From Egibacteraceae bacterium (lineage in GTDB: Bacteria; Actinomycetota; Nitriliruptoria; Euzebyales; Egibacteraceae), in contig DATLGH010000088.1 of the NCBI GenBank assembly GCA_035540635.1, forward strand, positions 1-37,403: a DNA stretch of 37,403 nucleotides. The letters are read 5' to 3'. The notes below the pieces were generated by a model. That model did no database searches. It worked only from the letters and a program-made list of their open reading frames with translations, and had not been told where the DNA came from. Shown in pieces: positions 26,341-34,614 of the stretch. Position numbers and translations under genes: made by a program. Within the stretch, counting starts at the first letter, position 1. Every line of letters starts with the position of its first letter.

Positions 26341-27072
26341 TCAGCGGCGGCGTACCACCATCGGCAACGGCTTGCGCGCTCGCGCCCGCCGGTCCTCAAG
26401 GTACCCGACGAGCTCGGCGTAGACCGCATCGGTGGTCATCGCCCGCAGCTCCTCGCCCATCGACACGTACACCGGCGTGCGGCCGGTGTAGGCGGCCGCC
26501 TCGTCGATGCACCACCACGCGAAGTCCGCACCACCCGGTCCCCAGGCGCCGCGGTCGTAGGAGGTGATCGTCGTGAGCCACGCGGGCTCGCCGTCGTCGG
26601 CGGTGATGTCGACGACCTCCCGCCGCAGCGGGACGATCCAGCAGACCTCGGGCTTGTGGGTCATGTGGTGCTCGCCGCGGTCACGGGCGTACTGATGGAG
26701 CGCGCAGCCCGGGCCGCGGTGCCACTCGGCCCGGTTGAGGAAGATGCAGCCGCCGTCCTTCACCCGGGTGCGGCCGTGCTCCTCGCCGGTCACCCGCGCC
26801 GACACCCCCCGGCGCACCGCGTCGGCGTAGTGCTGCATGTACGCGGGTCCGATGAGGTCGACTTTCGACTCGACCGCCGCCCGGTCGTCGGCGTCGACGT
26901 AGTGCGCACCGACCGTGCAGCACCCGAACGACGGCCCCTTCGCCGGATCGGTTCCCGGACAGCCCGCGCCGAAGATGCACGCGTAGGTCGACAGCAGGAA
27001 GCTCACGTCGAAGACGTAGCGGTCGTGCGTGTCGTCGGGGTTGAGGATCGAGACCCATTCGCGGTCGAGCAT
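26341..27072 (-). CDS. Cys-rich hypothetical protein (YkgJ/DUF3109-like cysteine cluster)
   Basis: A 243-residue cytoplasmic protein. The Cys cluster is ACIFGAGCPGTDP, then SFGCCTVGAHYVDADDR, then GGCIFLNR, GPGCALHQYA and EVCWIVPLRR, a layout I recall from actinobacterial hypothetical proteins near the YkgJ/DUF3109 type (CC-x-GA-..., GCALH). The C-terminal half has WWCIDEAAAYTGRTPVY. Eight or more cysteines and several histidines suggest metal or Fe-S binding. Start ATG at 27072 chosen because the protein then begins MLDREWVSILNP; the longer open frame upstream is unlike it. It shares the gap with the divergent LysM gene (48 bp). Function not known. Confidence 0.75.
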   Translation of the reverse strand: MLDREWVSILNPDDTHDRYVFDVSFLLSTYACIFGAGCPGTDPAKGPSFGCCTVGAHYVDADDRAAVESKVDLIGPAYMQHYADAVRRGVSARVTGEEHGRTRVKDGGCIFLNRAEWHRGPGCALHQYARDRGEHHMTHKPEVCWIVPLRREVVDITADDGEPAWLTTITSYDRGAWGPGGADFAWWCIDEAAAYTGRTPVYVSMGEELRAMTTDAVYAELVGYLEDRRARARKPLPMVVRRR

Positions 27073-27108
27073 CCAGGAAGGGTATGACCTCAACGGCGAG
27101 TTGGGCGA

Positions 27109-27114
27109 TACTGT
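27109..27114 (+). promoter_or_regulatory. -10 box implying a leaderless LysM mRNA
   Basis: TACTGT ends 6 nt before the ATG at 27121, and no Shine-Dalgarno precedes it, the pattern of leaderless actinobacterial genes. A -35 box is not obvious. Confidence 0.4.
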
Positions 27115-27120
27115 TCGCCC

Positions 27121-27603
27121 ATGAACCGAAACGACGACTTCGACTACGACTACGAACCGGGCGGCCGGGTCCTCTGGGGGCGGGTTGCCTTCTTCGGTGT
27201 CGCGCTGCTGTTGTCGTTCCTCTTCGGCCGCGGTTGCGCCGCCGGCGTCCCCGAAGACGAGCTCATCGCCGAGCGGCAGCGGGTCGCCGCGCTGCAGGAG
27301 GAGAACCGCCAGCTCGAGAACCAGCTGCAGGCGCTGAGCAGTGGACAGACCGAGCCGCCTGCCGAGGACGGGGCCGACGGCGAGGAGGCCCCGGACTCCG
27401 CGGAGGGCGAGGCGGAGACGACCGCCGCCGAGGGCACCCGCATTTACACGGTTCAGCCCCGCGACAACCTCCGCAGCATCGCGCAGCGGTTCTACGGTGA
27501 CGGGAACAAGCACGGGCTGATCTCCGAGGCCAACGGCATCGACAGCGACAACGTGCTGCAGGTCGGCCAGGAGCTCGAGATCCCGCCCGACCCCGACAGC
27601 TAG
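27121..27603 (+). CDS. Membrane-anchored LysM protein
   Basis: A 160-residue protein. Acidic N-terminus ([15 protein letters not shown]), a TM helix at about 19-40 ([20 protein letters not shown]), then heptad-like [20 protein letters not shown], a short coiled coil, an acidic low-complexity linker, and a C-terminal LysM domain ([20 protein letters not shown], then VGQELEIPP). LysM binds peptidoglycan, so the domain is expected outside the membrane. It begins at the leaderless-type ATG 27121 and is followed by hairpins before the next gene. Likely role: envelope organisation, possibly a division or spore-like factor; not known. No signal peptidase site is visible, so it is membrane-anchored. 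Confidence 0.85.
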   Translation: MNRNDDFDYDYEPGGRVLWGRVAFFGVALLLSFLFGRGCAAGVPEDELIAERQRVAALQEENRQLENQLQALSSGQTEPPAEDGADGEEAPDSAEGEAETTAAEGTRIYTVQPRDNLRSIAQRFYGDGNKHGLISEANGIDSDNVLQVGQELEIPPDPDS

Positions 27604-27634
27604 GGTCGCGGGACTCCCCGCGGGCCGGCGACCC
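27603..27634 (+). terminator. Mutually exclusive hairpins after the LysM gene
   Basis: GGGTCGC (27603-27609) can pair with GCGACCC (27628-27634). Inside it GCGGG (27608-27612) can pair with CCCGC (27617-27621). The two stems share bases 27608-27609, so only one can form. It follows the stop at once, with no T-run. It may be a terminator with an alternative fold. Confidence 0.35.
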
Positions 27635-27636
27635 GC

Positions 27637-27642
27637 TATCCT
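27637..27642 (+). promoter_or_regulatory. Possible -10 box for the zinc-finger protein gene
   Basis: TATCCT (TANNNT) lies 98 nt before the ATG at 27740, giving a leader of about 90 nt. No clear -35 box. Confidence 0.35.
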
Positions 27643-27739
27643 GCGTTGGCTGCAAACGACCCCTGCGCGGCGCCCGGCACCCCGCAGGACAAGGTCCCGA
27701 CCGCGGCGCGCCGTGCAGCGCCGCCCAGGAGGACGCCCG

Positions 27740-28978
27740 ATGGCTGCATCCGCACCGACCGTCCGCCCGCAAGACGTCATCCGCCGCGTCGGCGACACGA
27801 ACGACAAGGCGCTCCGCTACGTCCTCGACCCCGACCCCAAGCTGTCCCGGCTGCCGAGGAAGGTCCGGGAGGCGCTCATCACCGACCTGCCGCCGGTCAC
27901 CGCCGGGGCTCTCCTCGGACCCGCCGCCCTCGCCCGCCACTTCATCGCCTCGGCGGCCACTGGGCGCTACCGGGACCTCTTCGCCCTCTGGCGCCTCTTT
28001 CGTGCCCGCCCCGACGAGTGCAAGCCCGTCCTCGCTGAGCGTCCCGCCGCCCTTGCGAAGGGTCGTGAGGCGCTGGGCAAAGCCGTCCGCCTCGGTCTCA
28101 CGGGCCGCGCCGACCGGGTCGCGGCCGACATCGCCGAAGCCGAAGGGCTCATCTGGCAGTGGCTGCGGGAGGCGCTCATGGCGGACCCGGCCGCTGTGGG
28201 AGCCCGCCCCGCCGTCGCGTCGGCACTGCTGCTCCGCGAACCCGACGCCGAGATTCCCCTGCCCGAGGAGCCGGACCAGGGGTGGCTTGCGGAGGCGGCG
28301 GCGACCCGCCAGCACAGCGCGCTCGCGCCTCCCGTGGAGGCGCTCCTCGGTCGCTACGTCGACCGCCTCCCGGCAACCGTCACGACCCTCGCCCTGGCGC
28401 AGGACAGCTACCCGGACCGGGTCCCCGGGCTGCTCGAGCGGGTCGACCTCGCGAGCCTCGAGATCGGCTCGATCATGGCGTGGGCCCGCGACCACGGCCA
28501 TGCCGCCAGCCTGCACGCGCGGGTCGCGCACAGCGTCGAGGAAGCCGCGGGGCGCGACCGCGCGGAAGGGCTCGCTCACTGGTACGTCTGGCAGCAGCGC
28601 GGCGTCGACCTCCCGCTGCCCGAGCCGCTGCGGGCGCACACCGTCGAGGGCCTCGACCTCACACGACCGGAAGCCGGTGTGCTCGTCAGGCGGCTCGTCG
28701 ACGAGGGCGCACCCATCGACCCGCAGGCAGAGCTCGACCAGGTCGCCGCCCGCAACCGCCAGCTCGCCGAGAAGGCGTTCGAGGGCTTCGTGTGCGCGGG
28801 GCTCGACGTCACTTTGCCGGCGGCGCTCGAAGGCAACCCCATCGTCCGCGACGGCACCCGCTGCCCGTACTGCCTCGCATGGACGTGGGTGCGCCCCGGA
28901 CACGAGCGCCGCTGCCCCCGGCAGCCCGCCACCCCGGCCGTGGAGGAAGCCGCGCCGGCCGCTGCGGGCGGGACGTGA
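27740..28978 (+). CDS. Unknown 412-aa protein with C-terminal CxxC-H-C zinc-finger-like motif
   Basis: AGGAGGA 6 nt upstream (27727-27733) fixes the ATG. The first ~370 residues are helical with no recognised domain; there is a run of charged helices (KVREALITDLPPVTAGALLG). The end holds CPYC (about 375-378) and HERRCPR (388-394), which would form a CxxC...HxxxC zinc-binding loop. The last residues are Ala/Pro-rich. The stop overlaps the start of the DPP4-like peptidase gene (GTGA, 28975-28978), so the two are probably coupled and functionally linked, though I do not know how. No signal peptide or TM. The family is not recognised; nucleic-acid or protein binding is a possibility. Confidence 0.75.
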   Translation: MAASAPTVRPQDVIRRVGDTNDKALRYVLDPDPKLSRLPRKVREALITDLPPVTAGALLGPAALARHFIASAATGRYRDLFALWRLFRARPDECKPVLAERPAALAKGREALGKAVRLGLTGRADRVAADIAEAEGLIWQWLREALMADPAAVGARPAVASALLLREPDAEIPLPEEPDQGWLAEAAATRQHSALAPPVEALLGRYVDRLPATVTTLALAQDSYPDRVPGLLERVDLASLEIGSIMAWARDHGHAASLHARVAHSVEEAAGRDRAEGLAHWYVWQQRGVDLPLPEPLRAHTVEGLDLTRPEAGVLVRRLVDEGAPIDPQAELDQVAARNRQLAEKAFEGFVCAGLDVTLPAALEGNPIVRDGTRCPYCLAWTWVRPGHERRCPRQPATPAVEEAAPAAAGGT

Positions 28979-31131
28979 CCCGCGGGCTGCGAGAGGCCGC
29001 GGCATTCCCGCGCCAGCACGCCCGCACCCGCCGGTTCACCCTCGGCCAGCCGCGCTCCCTGACGCCGGCGCCCGACGGGGCGCGGGTCGTGTTCCTGCGC
29101 GCCGGGGCCGGTGACGACCCCGTACTGCGGCTGTGGGTCCTCGACACCGCCTCGGGCGAGGAGCGGTGCGTCGCCGACCCGGTCGAGCTCGCCCGCACGG
29201 AGGCCGACGTCGTCGGCGACCTGCCGCCCGAGGAGCAGGCCCTGCGCGAGCGGACGCGCGAAGCCGCCGGCGGCATCGTCGCCTACGCGACCGACCGGGC
29301 GGTGCGGGTCGCGACGTTCGCCCTGGCGGGTCGCCTGCACGTGTGCCGTCTCGCCGCCGGAAAGGCCTCCGCCCACCCGTCCCGCCACACGGTGGTCGAC
29401 CCCCGGCCCGACCCGACCGGTCAGCGGGTGGCCTACGTCGCCGGCGCCGCCCTCCACGTCGCCGCGCTCGACGGAGCCGACGGGCGGCTCCTCGCCGGTC
29501 CGGGCGACGGTGAGGAGCAGGTCTCCTGGGGGCTCGCCGACTTCATCGCCGCCGAGGAGATGGGCCGCACCCGCGGCTACTGGTGGGCGCCCGACGGGCA
29601 GCGCCTGGCGGTCACCCGCGTCGACAACGCGCCGGTGGGCCGCTGGCACATCACCGACCCGGCCCACCCGGCGCGCCCTCCCCGCCCGGTCGCCTACCCG
29701 GCGGCAGGAACCGACAACGCCGACGTCGGGCTCTTCGTCGTCGACCTCGACGGCGGGCGGGTGCGCGTGGACTGGGACGCGGTCAGCTACCCCTACGTCG
29801 TGTCGGTCGTCTGGGGCACGTCGGGGCCGCTCACCGTCTGCGTGCAGTCCCGCGATCAGAAGGGGATGCGGGTGCTCGCGGTGGACCCCGACGCGGGCAC
29901 GACCCGGATCGTGCACGAGGCCCACGACGCCGACTGGGTGGAGATCGTGCGGGGCCTGCCCCGCTGGGCCGGCAGCCGTCTCGTCCACGCCCTCGACGAC
30001 GGGGACACGCGCCGGCTCGCCGTGGACGGACAGCCGCTCACCCCTCCGGGGCTCCAGTTGCGCGCGGCCGTGCACAGCGGGGACGACGCGGTCGTCGTGC
30101 TCGCCTCCGACGAGGACCCGACCGCGGTGGGTGTCTGGCGGGTGCCGCTGGACGGCTCAGACCCCGCACCGCTCACACCCTCCGAGGGTGTCCACGACGC
30201 CCGCGTGCGCGGACAGACCGTCGTGCTGCAGCTGCGGGGGCTCGCGGAGCCGGGGGTGCGCACCCTCGTCCACTCCCCCGCGGGCGACTCCGAGATCGTC
30301 TCCCTGGCCGAGACCCCGGTGCTCCACCCGCGCCCGCGGATGCTCGAGCTCGGCCGGCGCGGGCTGCGCGCCGCCCTCTTCCTGCCGAGCGACTACGCCG
30401 ACGAGGACGGTCGCCTGCCCGTGCTCCTCGACCCCTACGGGGGGCCACACGCCCAGCGGGTGCTGCAGCACCGTGACGGCTTCGGGGTTGCGCAGTGGTT
30501 CGCCGAGTCGGGGTTCGCCGTCCTCGTCGTCGACGGTCGCGGGACGCCGGGGCGCGGTCCCGTGTGGGAGCGCGCGGTCGCCGGAGACCTCGTCTCCGCC
30601 CCCCTCGAGGATCAGATCGACGCCCTGCACGCCGCAGCCGGGGACCATCCCCTCGACCTCGACAAGGTCGCCATCCGTGGGTGGTCGTTCGGCGGCTACC
30701 TCGCCGCCGCGGCGGTCCTGCGACGCCCCGACGTCTTCCACGCCGCGGTCGCCGGGGCACCCGTGACCGACTGGGCGCTCTACGACACCCACTACACCGA
30801 GCGCTACCTCGGCACCCCGCAGGACAACCCCGAGGCGTACCGGGTGAGCTCCCTGCTCGACGACGCGCCGGGCCTCCACCGTCCCCTGCTGCTCATCCAC
30901 GGTCTGGCCGACGACAACGTCGTCGCCGCCCACACGCTGCGCCTGTCCGAGGCGCTCCTGCGCCACGCCCACCCCCATCACGTCCTGCCCCTCGCCGGCG
31001 TGACGCACATGACGCCGCAGGAGACCGTCGCGGAGAACCTCCTGTGGTTGCAGCTCGCGTTCCTCCGGGAGGCCCTCCACCTCGAACACGGCCGCTGGAT
31101 GTCGCCGGGCGACGACGGCCCGCCGGGCTGA
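28975..31131 (+). CDS. S9-family serine peptidase, dipeptidyl-peptidase IV-like
   Basis: A 718-residue protein with an N-terminal beta-propeller of about 430 residues and a C-terminal alpha/beta-hydrolase domain. The propeller has DFIAAEEMGRTRGYWWAPDG, where the paired glutamates hold the substrate's N-terminus in DPP4 enzymes. The catalytic triad is Ser in GWSFGGYLAA (about 571), Asp in HGLADDNVV (about 646) and His in GVTHMTP (about 677). Cleavage of X-Pro or X-Ala dipeptides from peptides is expected. No signal peptide, so cytoplasmic. Start GTG at 28975 overlaps the TGA of the upstream gene (GTGA). Length fits the family (700-750). Confidence 0.93.
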   Translation: MTRGLREAAAFPRQHARTRRFTLGQPRSLTPAPDGARVVFLRAGAGDDPVLRLWVLDTASGEERCVADPVELARTEADVVGDLPPEEQALRERTREAAGGIVAYATDRAVRVATFALAGRLHVCRLAAGKASAHPSRHTVVDPRPDPTGQRVAYVAGAALHVAALDGADGRLLAGPGDGEEQVSWGLADFIAAEEMGRTRGYWWAPDGQRLAVTRVDNAPVGRWHITDPAHPARPPRPVAYPAAGTDNADVGLFVVDLDGGRVRVDWDAVSYPYVVSVVWGTSGPLTVCVQSRDQKGMRVLAVDPDAGTTRIVHEAHDADWVEIVRGLPRWAGSRLVHALDDGDTRRLAVDGQPLTPPGLQLRAAVHSGDDAVVVLASDEDPTAVGVWRVPLDGSDPAPLTPSEGVHDARVRGQTVVLQLRGLAEPGVRTLVHSPAGDSEIVSLAETPVLHPRPRMLELGRRGLRAALFLPSDYADEDGRLPVLLDPYGGPHAQRVLQHRDGFGVAQWFAESGFAVLVVDGRGTPGRGPVWERAVAGDLVSAPLEDQIDALHAAAGDHPLDLDKVAIRGWSFGGYLAAAAVLRRPDVFHAAVAGAPVTDWALYDTHYTERYLGTPQDNPEAYRVSSLLDDAPGLHRPLLLIHGLADDNVVAAHTLRLSEALLRHAHPHHVLPLAGVTHMTPQETVAENLLWLQLAFLREALHLEHGRWMSPGDDGPPG

Positions 31132-31150
31132 CCTGCCGTCGCCGACCGCG

Positions 31151-32230
31151 TCAGGACCGCAAGCGGGCGACCACGCCCTCGAGGGTCGCCACCGGACGCA
31201 GCTCCTCGGCCACCCGCGCGTCGAGGACGACGACGGGGACGAGCAGCGACGCCGCCACCCGCTCGAGCTTGCGCAGGCGCCGGTGCGCCGCCTCGAGGGG
31301 CGCGGGTGCGGCCGGGCCCCAAACCCCCGCCTCGCCGGGCGGCACCGAGCGCAGGACGCGCTTGCGCTGCGCCACGGCGGCCACGGAGGACGTGACCGAC
31401 AGCAGGGCGATCCCCCGCTGCGCGACGACGAACCGCCCGAGCCCCGGTCGCAGGGTCCGGTGCCCCCGCCGGCTGCGGTCCATCGCCACGTCGCCGACGA
31501 CGGCGGCGACGGCCGCCGCGACCCCGAAGGGACGCCATCGATCGGCGACCGCGTCGAGGGCGCGGAGCCGCTCCAGGGGGTCGGTGACGTCGTCTGCGGC
31601 TTCGTGCACGGCCAGCGCGTGCATGACCGCGCTGCCGAACGACGCGGCGAGCCCCAGGTCGCGCAGCGCGTGGGCAAGCGGCAGCGCCGGCCGGTGTCCT
31701 CCCCCGCCGCGCCCGCGGGGCCGCAGCCGGGCCTTGCGCACGCTGCGGACCGTGCGCTGCTGCTCGGCGAGGTAGCCCTGGGCGAGGACGGACCCACCGG
31801 CGCCGACGAGCACGGCCCAGCGAGCCGCACGCAGGGCGGGGGTCCCCCCGGGGACGCCGGGCGACGCGCCGGACAGGCCCTGGGCCACCCACTGCCCACC
31901 GATCCCCACCGCGGTGGAGGCCGTGTCCAGGATCATCGCGGTCGGCATGGCGCGCTGCGCCCACCCCCGGTGCCGGCCGGCCCACCCCAGGGCCGCACTG
32001 CCCGCGACGTGGGCGGCGACGGCGGCGGCCCGCACCGCGCTCCATCGCCGGGCGGCCTCCTCGGCCAGCCGGCGGCCACCGTCCCGCGCGGCGCCCTCGC
32101 CCGCCAGGTGAAGGGCGGTCCCGCCGAACCACGCGAACAGGCCGATGTAGCGGACCGCGCGCGCGGCGCTGTTGCGCCGTCTGCGGGGCCGGGACACCGC
32201 CCGGGCCAGGACGGACGTGGACGGTCGCAT
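31151..32230 (-). CDS. Multi-pass membrane protein, unknown
   Basis: A 359-residue protein with about seven hydrophobic segments (for example RYIGLFAWFGGTALHLAG, RAARWAVLVGAGGSVLAQGY, ALRDLGLAASFGSAVMHALA, FGVAAAVAAVVGDVAMDR), rich in Ala and Gly, and a basic N-terminal tail (SRPRRRRNSAARAV). Start ATG at 32230 chosen, since AGGAGG lies 6 nt upstream. Several His, Arg and Asp residues within helices are suggestive of a functional membrane protein, but I recognise no family. It is convergent with the DPP4-like gene (19 bp) and divergent from DUF1028. Confidence 0.65.
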   Translation of the reverse strand: MRPSTSVLARAVSRPRRRRNSAARAVRYIGLFAWFGGTALHLAGEGAARDGGRRLAEEAARRWSAVRAAAVAAHVAGSAALGWAGRHRGWAQRAMPTAMILDTASTAVGIGGQWVAQGLSGASPGVPGGTPALRAARWAVLVGAGGSVLAQGYLAEQQRTVRSVRKARLRPRGRGGGGHRPALPLAHALRDLGLAASFGSAVMHALAVHEAADDVTDPLERLRALDAVADRWRPFGVAAAVAAVVGDVAMDRSRRGHRTLRPGLGRFVVAQRGIALLSVTSSVAAVAQRKRVLRSVPPGEAGVWGPAAPAPLEAAHRRLRKLERVAASLLVPVVVLDARVAEELRPVATLEGVVARLRS

Positions 32231-32352
32231 GCTCGCCTCCTGTGCCCGCACGCGCGGCGGACGGTTACCGCATTCCCCGGGGGGGCAGGTGCGATACGCG
32301 GCCGCTCGTCCCGCAGCGTCGCGCCGCGTCGCCTCCCACCTCAGGAGCCAGC

Positions 32353-33039
32353 GTGACCTTCTCCCTCGTCGCCCGCGACCCCGCGTCCGGTCAGCTCGGC
32401 GTCGGCGCCGTCACCGCGATGGTCGGTGTCGGCAAGCTCGTGACCCACGCCCGGCCCCGCGTCGGGGCGGTGGCGACGCAGGCGATGATCAACCCCTACC
32501 TCGCCTTCGACGGGCTCGACCACCTCGCCGCGGGGAGCAGCGCGCAGGAGGCGCTCGACGCGGTCATCGCCGCGGATGCCGGGCGCGACTACCGGCAGTG
32601 CGGCATCGTCGACGCACACGGCGGTGTGGCGGCCTGGACCGGCTCCGAGACTCCCGACTGGTCGGGTCACCTGCTCGACACCGACGTGGCCGCCCAGGGC
32701 AACCGGCTCGTCGGTCCGGAGACGCTCGACGCGGTCGTCGCGGCGTACCGCGGCCGCAGCGACATCGAGCTCGCATGGCGCATCCTCGCGGCCCTCGAAG
32801 CCGGTGAGCGTACCGGCGCGGACCGCAAGGGAGCCGTGTCGGCCAACGTCGTGGTCATGGACACCGAGGCCTATCCCCTGTGGGACGTGCGGGTCGACCG
32901 GGCCGACGACCCCGTCGCCGCCCTCCGGGACCTCATGGAGGAGTTCGCCGAGCAGCTGCTGCCCCAGGTGCGCAAGCTTTCAACCCGGCAGGACCAGGAG
33001 GGCCAGCTCGTGCGGGAGCAGGGGCGGAGCGTCGGGTGA
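32353..33039 (+). CDS. DUF1028 protein (Ntn-hydrolase-like)
   Basis: A 228-residue DUF1028 protein. It begins MTFSLVARDPASGQLGVGAV, the very conserved start of this family, followed by GVGKLVTHARPRVGAVATQA and NPYLAFDGLDHLAAG. DUF1028 proteins have the Ntn-hydrolase-like fold, and the conserved Ser near residue 4 is at the position expected of a nucleophile. AGGAG (32343-32347) 5 nt upstream supports the GTG at 32353. Substrate unknown in the family. It is convergent with the MFS relic by 19 bp. No unusual features. Confidence 0.88.
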   Translation: MTFSLVARDPASGQLGVGAVTAMVGVGKLVTHARPRVGAVATQAMINPYLAFDGLDHLAAGSSAQEALDAVIAADAGRDYRQCGIVDAHGGVAAWTGSETPDWSGHLLDTDVAAQGNRLVGPETLDAVVAAYRGRSDIELAWRILAALEAGERTGADRKGAVSANVVVMDTEAYPLWDVRVDRADDPVAALRDLMEEFAEQLLPQVRKLSTRQDQEGQLVREQGRSVG

Positions 33040-33058
33040 CGCCCACGACGACCGGCGC

Positions 33059-33424
33059 TCAGTCCGCGCGCAGGCCGCGGCGGGGAAGGACCGGACGCTC
33101 GCCAGGACGACGTCGACGACGCCGCGGGCCACGAAGGGCCCGAAAGGCGTACGTCGCCGCGTTGAGCAGGAACGCCGGCGTGACCCCGATGCCTGCGACG
33201 AGACCTCCGGCCAGCGGCGCGAGGGCGAGCACGGGCAGGATCTCGGCGACCACCACGCCGGTCACGCCGAGGCCCGACCCGGTGAGCTGGAACACGAGCA
33301 CGGCGAGCGCGACGGTGTTGAACACGTCGCCGGCGCGGGACACCGTCTGGGCCGTCCACAACCTGCGGTAGGCCGGCAGGGCCAGCACCGACCGCAGGCC
33401 GCTCGGCAGCCGCTCAGGGTTCAT
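33059..33424 (-). pseudogene. Relic of an MFS transporter with internal deletion
   Basis: A 121-codon frame from the ATG at 33424. The first 70 residues are a good MFS start: LPAYRRLWTAQTVSRAGDVF, then LVFQLTGSGLGVTGVVVAEI and LPVLALAPLAG, covering TM1-2. The text then jumps to GLVAGIGVTPAFLLNAATYA, normally found about 100 residues later at TM5-6 (GPALGG-LVA--GV--AFLLNAATY). After that comes an Arg-rich out-of-frame tail; in another minus frame at about 33075-33150, ARGVVDVVLASVRSFPAA looks like later MFS sequence. Full-length members have about 400 residues. The start could be the ATG at 33439. A short functional protein is unlikely. Confidence 0.65.
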
Positions 33425-33481
33425 CGCCCACGCGCGCATCATCGCCGCGGTGGCGTCCACCGGCCGCCCCCGCACCACCGC

Positions 33482-33487
33482 TAGGCT
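33482..33487 (+). promoter_or_regulatory. Possible -10 box before the mini-ORF and epimerase
   Basis: TAGGCT (TANNNT), 36 nt before the mini-ORF start at 33524 and 110 nt before the epimerase. It is the nearest promoter-like site for both. No clear -35 box. Confidence 0.3.
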
Positions 33488-33523
33488 GGCGACCCCGCGC
33501 CACCGCCTGCCAGGAGACGCTCC

Positions 33524-33592
33524 ATGGAGCACCGCACGCTGGGCCGCCGGGCCCAAGGCGACGACACCCCGCCTCAGGTCGCGGCCGCCTGA
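33524..33592 (+). pseudogene. 22-codon mini-ORF, possible aldo/keto reductase relic
   Basis: ATG at 33524, AGGAGA 6 nt upstream, TGA at 33590-33592. The peptide starts MEHRTLGR, the very typical first residues of aldo/keto reductases (ME-RTLGRTG), then continues RAQGDDTPPQVAAA without any further AKR sequence. So initiation signals and eight residues remain while the ~300-residue body is missing. It ends 5 nt before the epimerase ATG, which has no Shine-Dalgarno, so the mini-ORF may now act as an upstream reading frame for that gene. The resemblance rests on eight residues; a de novo leader peptide is the alternative. Confidence 0.38.
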
Positions 33593-33597
33593 GCGGC

Positions 33598-34605
33598 ATG
33601 GCGCGACCCCGCATCGCCGTTGTCACCGGTGCTGCCGGCTTCCTCGGCCGCGCCTTCCGGGCGGCGCTGCGTGCGCGCGGATGGGACGTCCGCGGCGTCG
33701 ACGTGCGGCCCGGACCGGACGTCACGGTCGGTGACGTGTCGCGGGCCGGCGCCTGGTCCGGGGTGCTCGACGGGGCGAGCCTCGTCGTGCACGCGGCCGC
33801 GGTCGTCACCGAAGGCGGCGACCCGGCGACGTTCTGGCGGGTGAACGTCGACGGCACCCGCACGGTCCTCGACGAGGCTGCCCGCGCCGGCGTGGGGCGG
33901 GTCCTGCACCTGTCGGCGACGGTCGTGCACGGCCGGGACTTCCCCGACGGGGTCGACGAGACCGGCGCGGTGCGCATGACGGGGAACCCCTACACCGACA
34001 CGAAGGTCGCCGCGGAGCACCAGGTGCTGCTCGCCGCCGCGGCCGGCCGCGTGGGCACGACCGTCGTGCGGCTCGGCGAGGTCTACGGGCCGCACGGGGG
34101 GACCTGGACCGTGCGACCCGTCGAGCTCATGCGCCGCGGGCTGTTCGTGCTGATCGACGGGGGCCGCGGGGTGCTGTCGCCCACCTACGTCGACGACGCG
34201 GTGGACGGCGGCCTCGCGGCCGCGCTGTCCGACGACGGCCTCGGCGAGGTCTTCCACGTCACCGGTGGACAGGGCGTGCCCGCCGTCGACTACTTCGGCC
34301 GCTACGCAGCCATGCTCGGCGTCCGCCTGCGCTCGCTGCCCGCGGCCGCGGCCGCCGCGATGAGCGGTCCGCTCGGCATGGTCTCGCGCGCGGTGGGCTG
34401 GCACCCGCCGCTGTCCCCGCGCACCGTCGAGTACGTCACCCATCGCGGCACCTACTCGATCGCCAAGGCCGCACACGTCCTCGACTGGACGCCGCGGGTG
34501 TCCCTCGACGACGGGATGGTCCGGACGCAGGAGTGGTTGCGCGACGCCGGCCTCGTGCCGGAGCCCGCCGCGGACGCCGGCACGGGCGACGCGGAGGCCC
34601 GCTGA
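33598..34605 (+). CDS. NAD-dependent epimerase/dehydratase (extended SDR)
   Basis: A 335-residue extended SDR. Rossmann motif TGAAGFLG at about 10-17; LVVHAAA after strand 4; the catalytic YTDTK pattern (YxxxK) in NPYTDTKVAAEHQ, with Ser/Thr in LHLSATVVHG. RLGEVYGPHGGTW resembles the family's RxxxVYGP. The C-terminal part has the substrate domain and WTPRVSLDDGM, like sugar-epimerase or steroid-dehydrogenase (3-beta-HSD-like) proteins. Substrate unknown. There is no Shine-Dalgarno at the ATG, which lies 5 nt after the mini-ORF stop, so translational coupling is likely. Followed 22 bp later by the yqeY-like gene. Confidence 0.9.
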   Translation: MARPRIAVVTGAAGFLGRAFRAALRARGWDVRGVDVRPGPDVTVGDVSRAGAWSGVLDGASLVVHAAAVVTEGGDPATFWRVNVDGTRTVLDEAARAGVGRVLHLSATVVHGRDFPDGVDETGAVRMTGNPYTDTKVAAEHQVLLAAAAGRVGTTVVRLGEVYGPHGGTWTVRPVELMRRGLFVLIDGGRGVLSPTYVDDAVDGGLAAALSDDGLGEVFHVTGGQGVPAVDYFGRYAAMLGVRLRSLPAAAAAAMSGPLGMVSRAVGWHPPLSPRTVEYVTHRGTYSIAKAAHVLDWTPRVSLDDGMVRTQEWLRDAGLVPEPAADAGTGDAEAR

Positions 34606-34614
34606 ACGCGCCGG

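Noticed and set aside
28576-30075. A 499-codon minus frame opposite the zinc-finger and DPP4 genes
   Set aside because: Antisense shadow; DPP4 triad and the double Glu motif lie on the plus strand.
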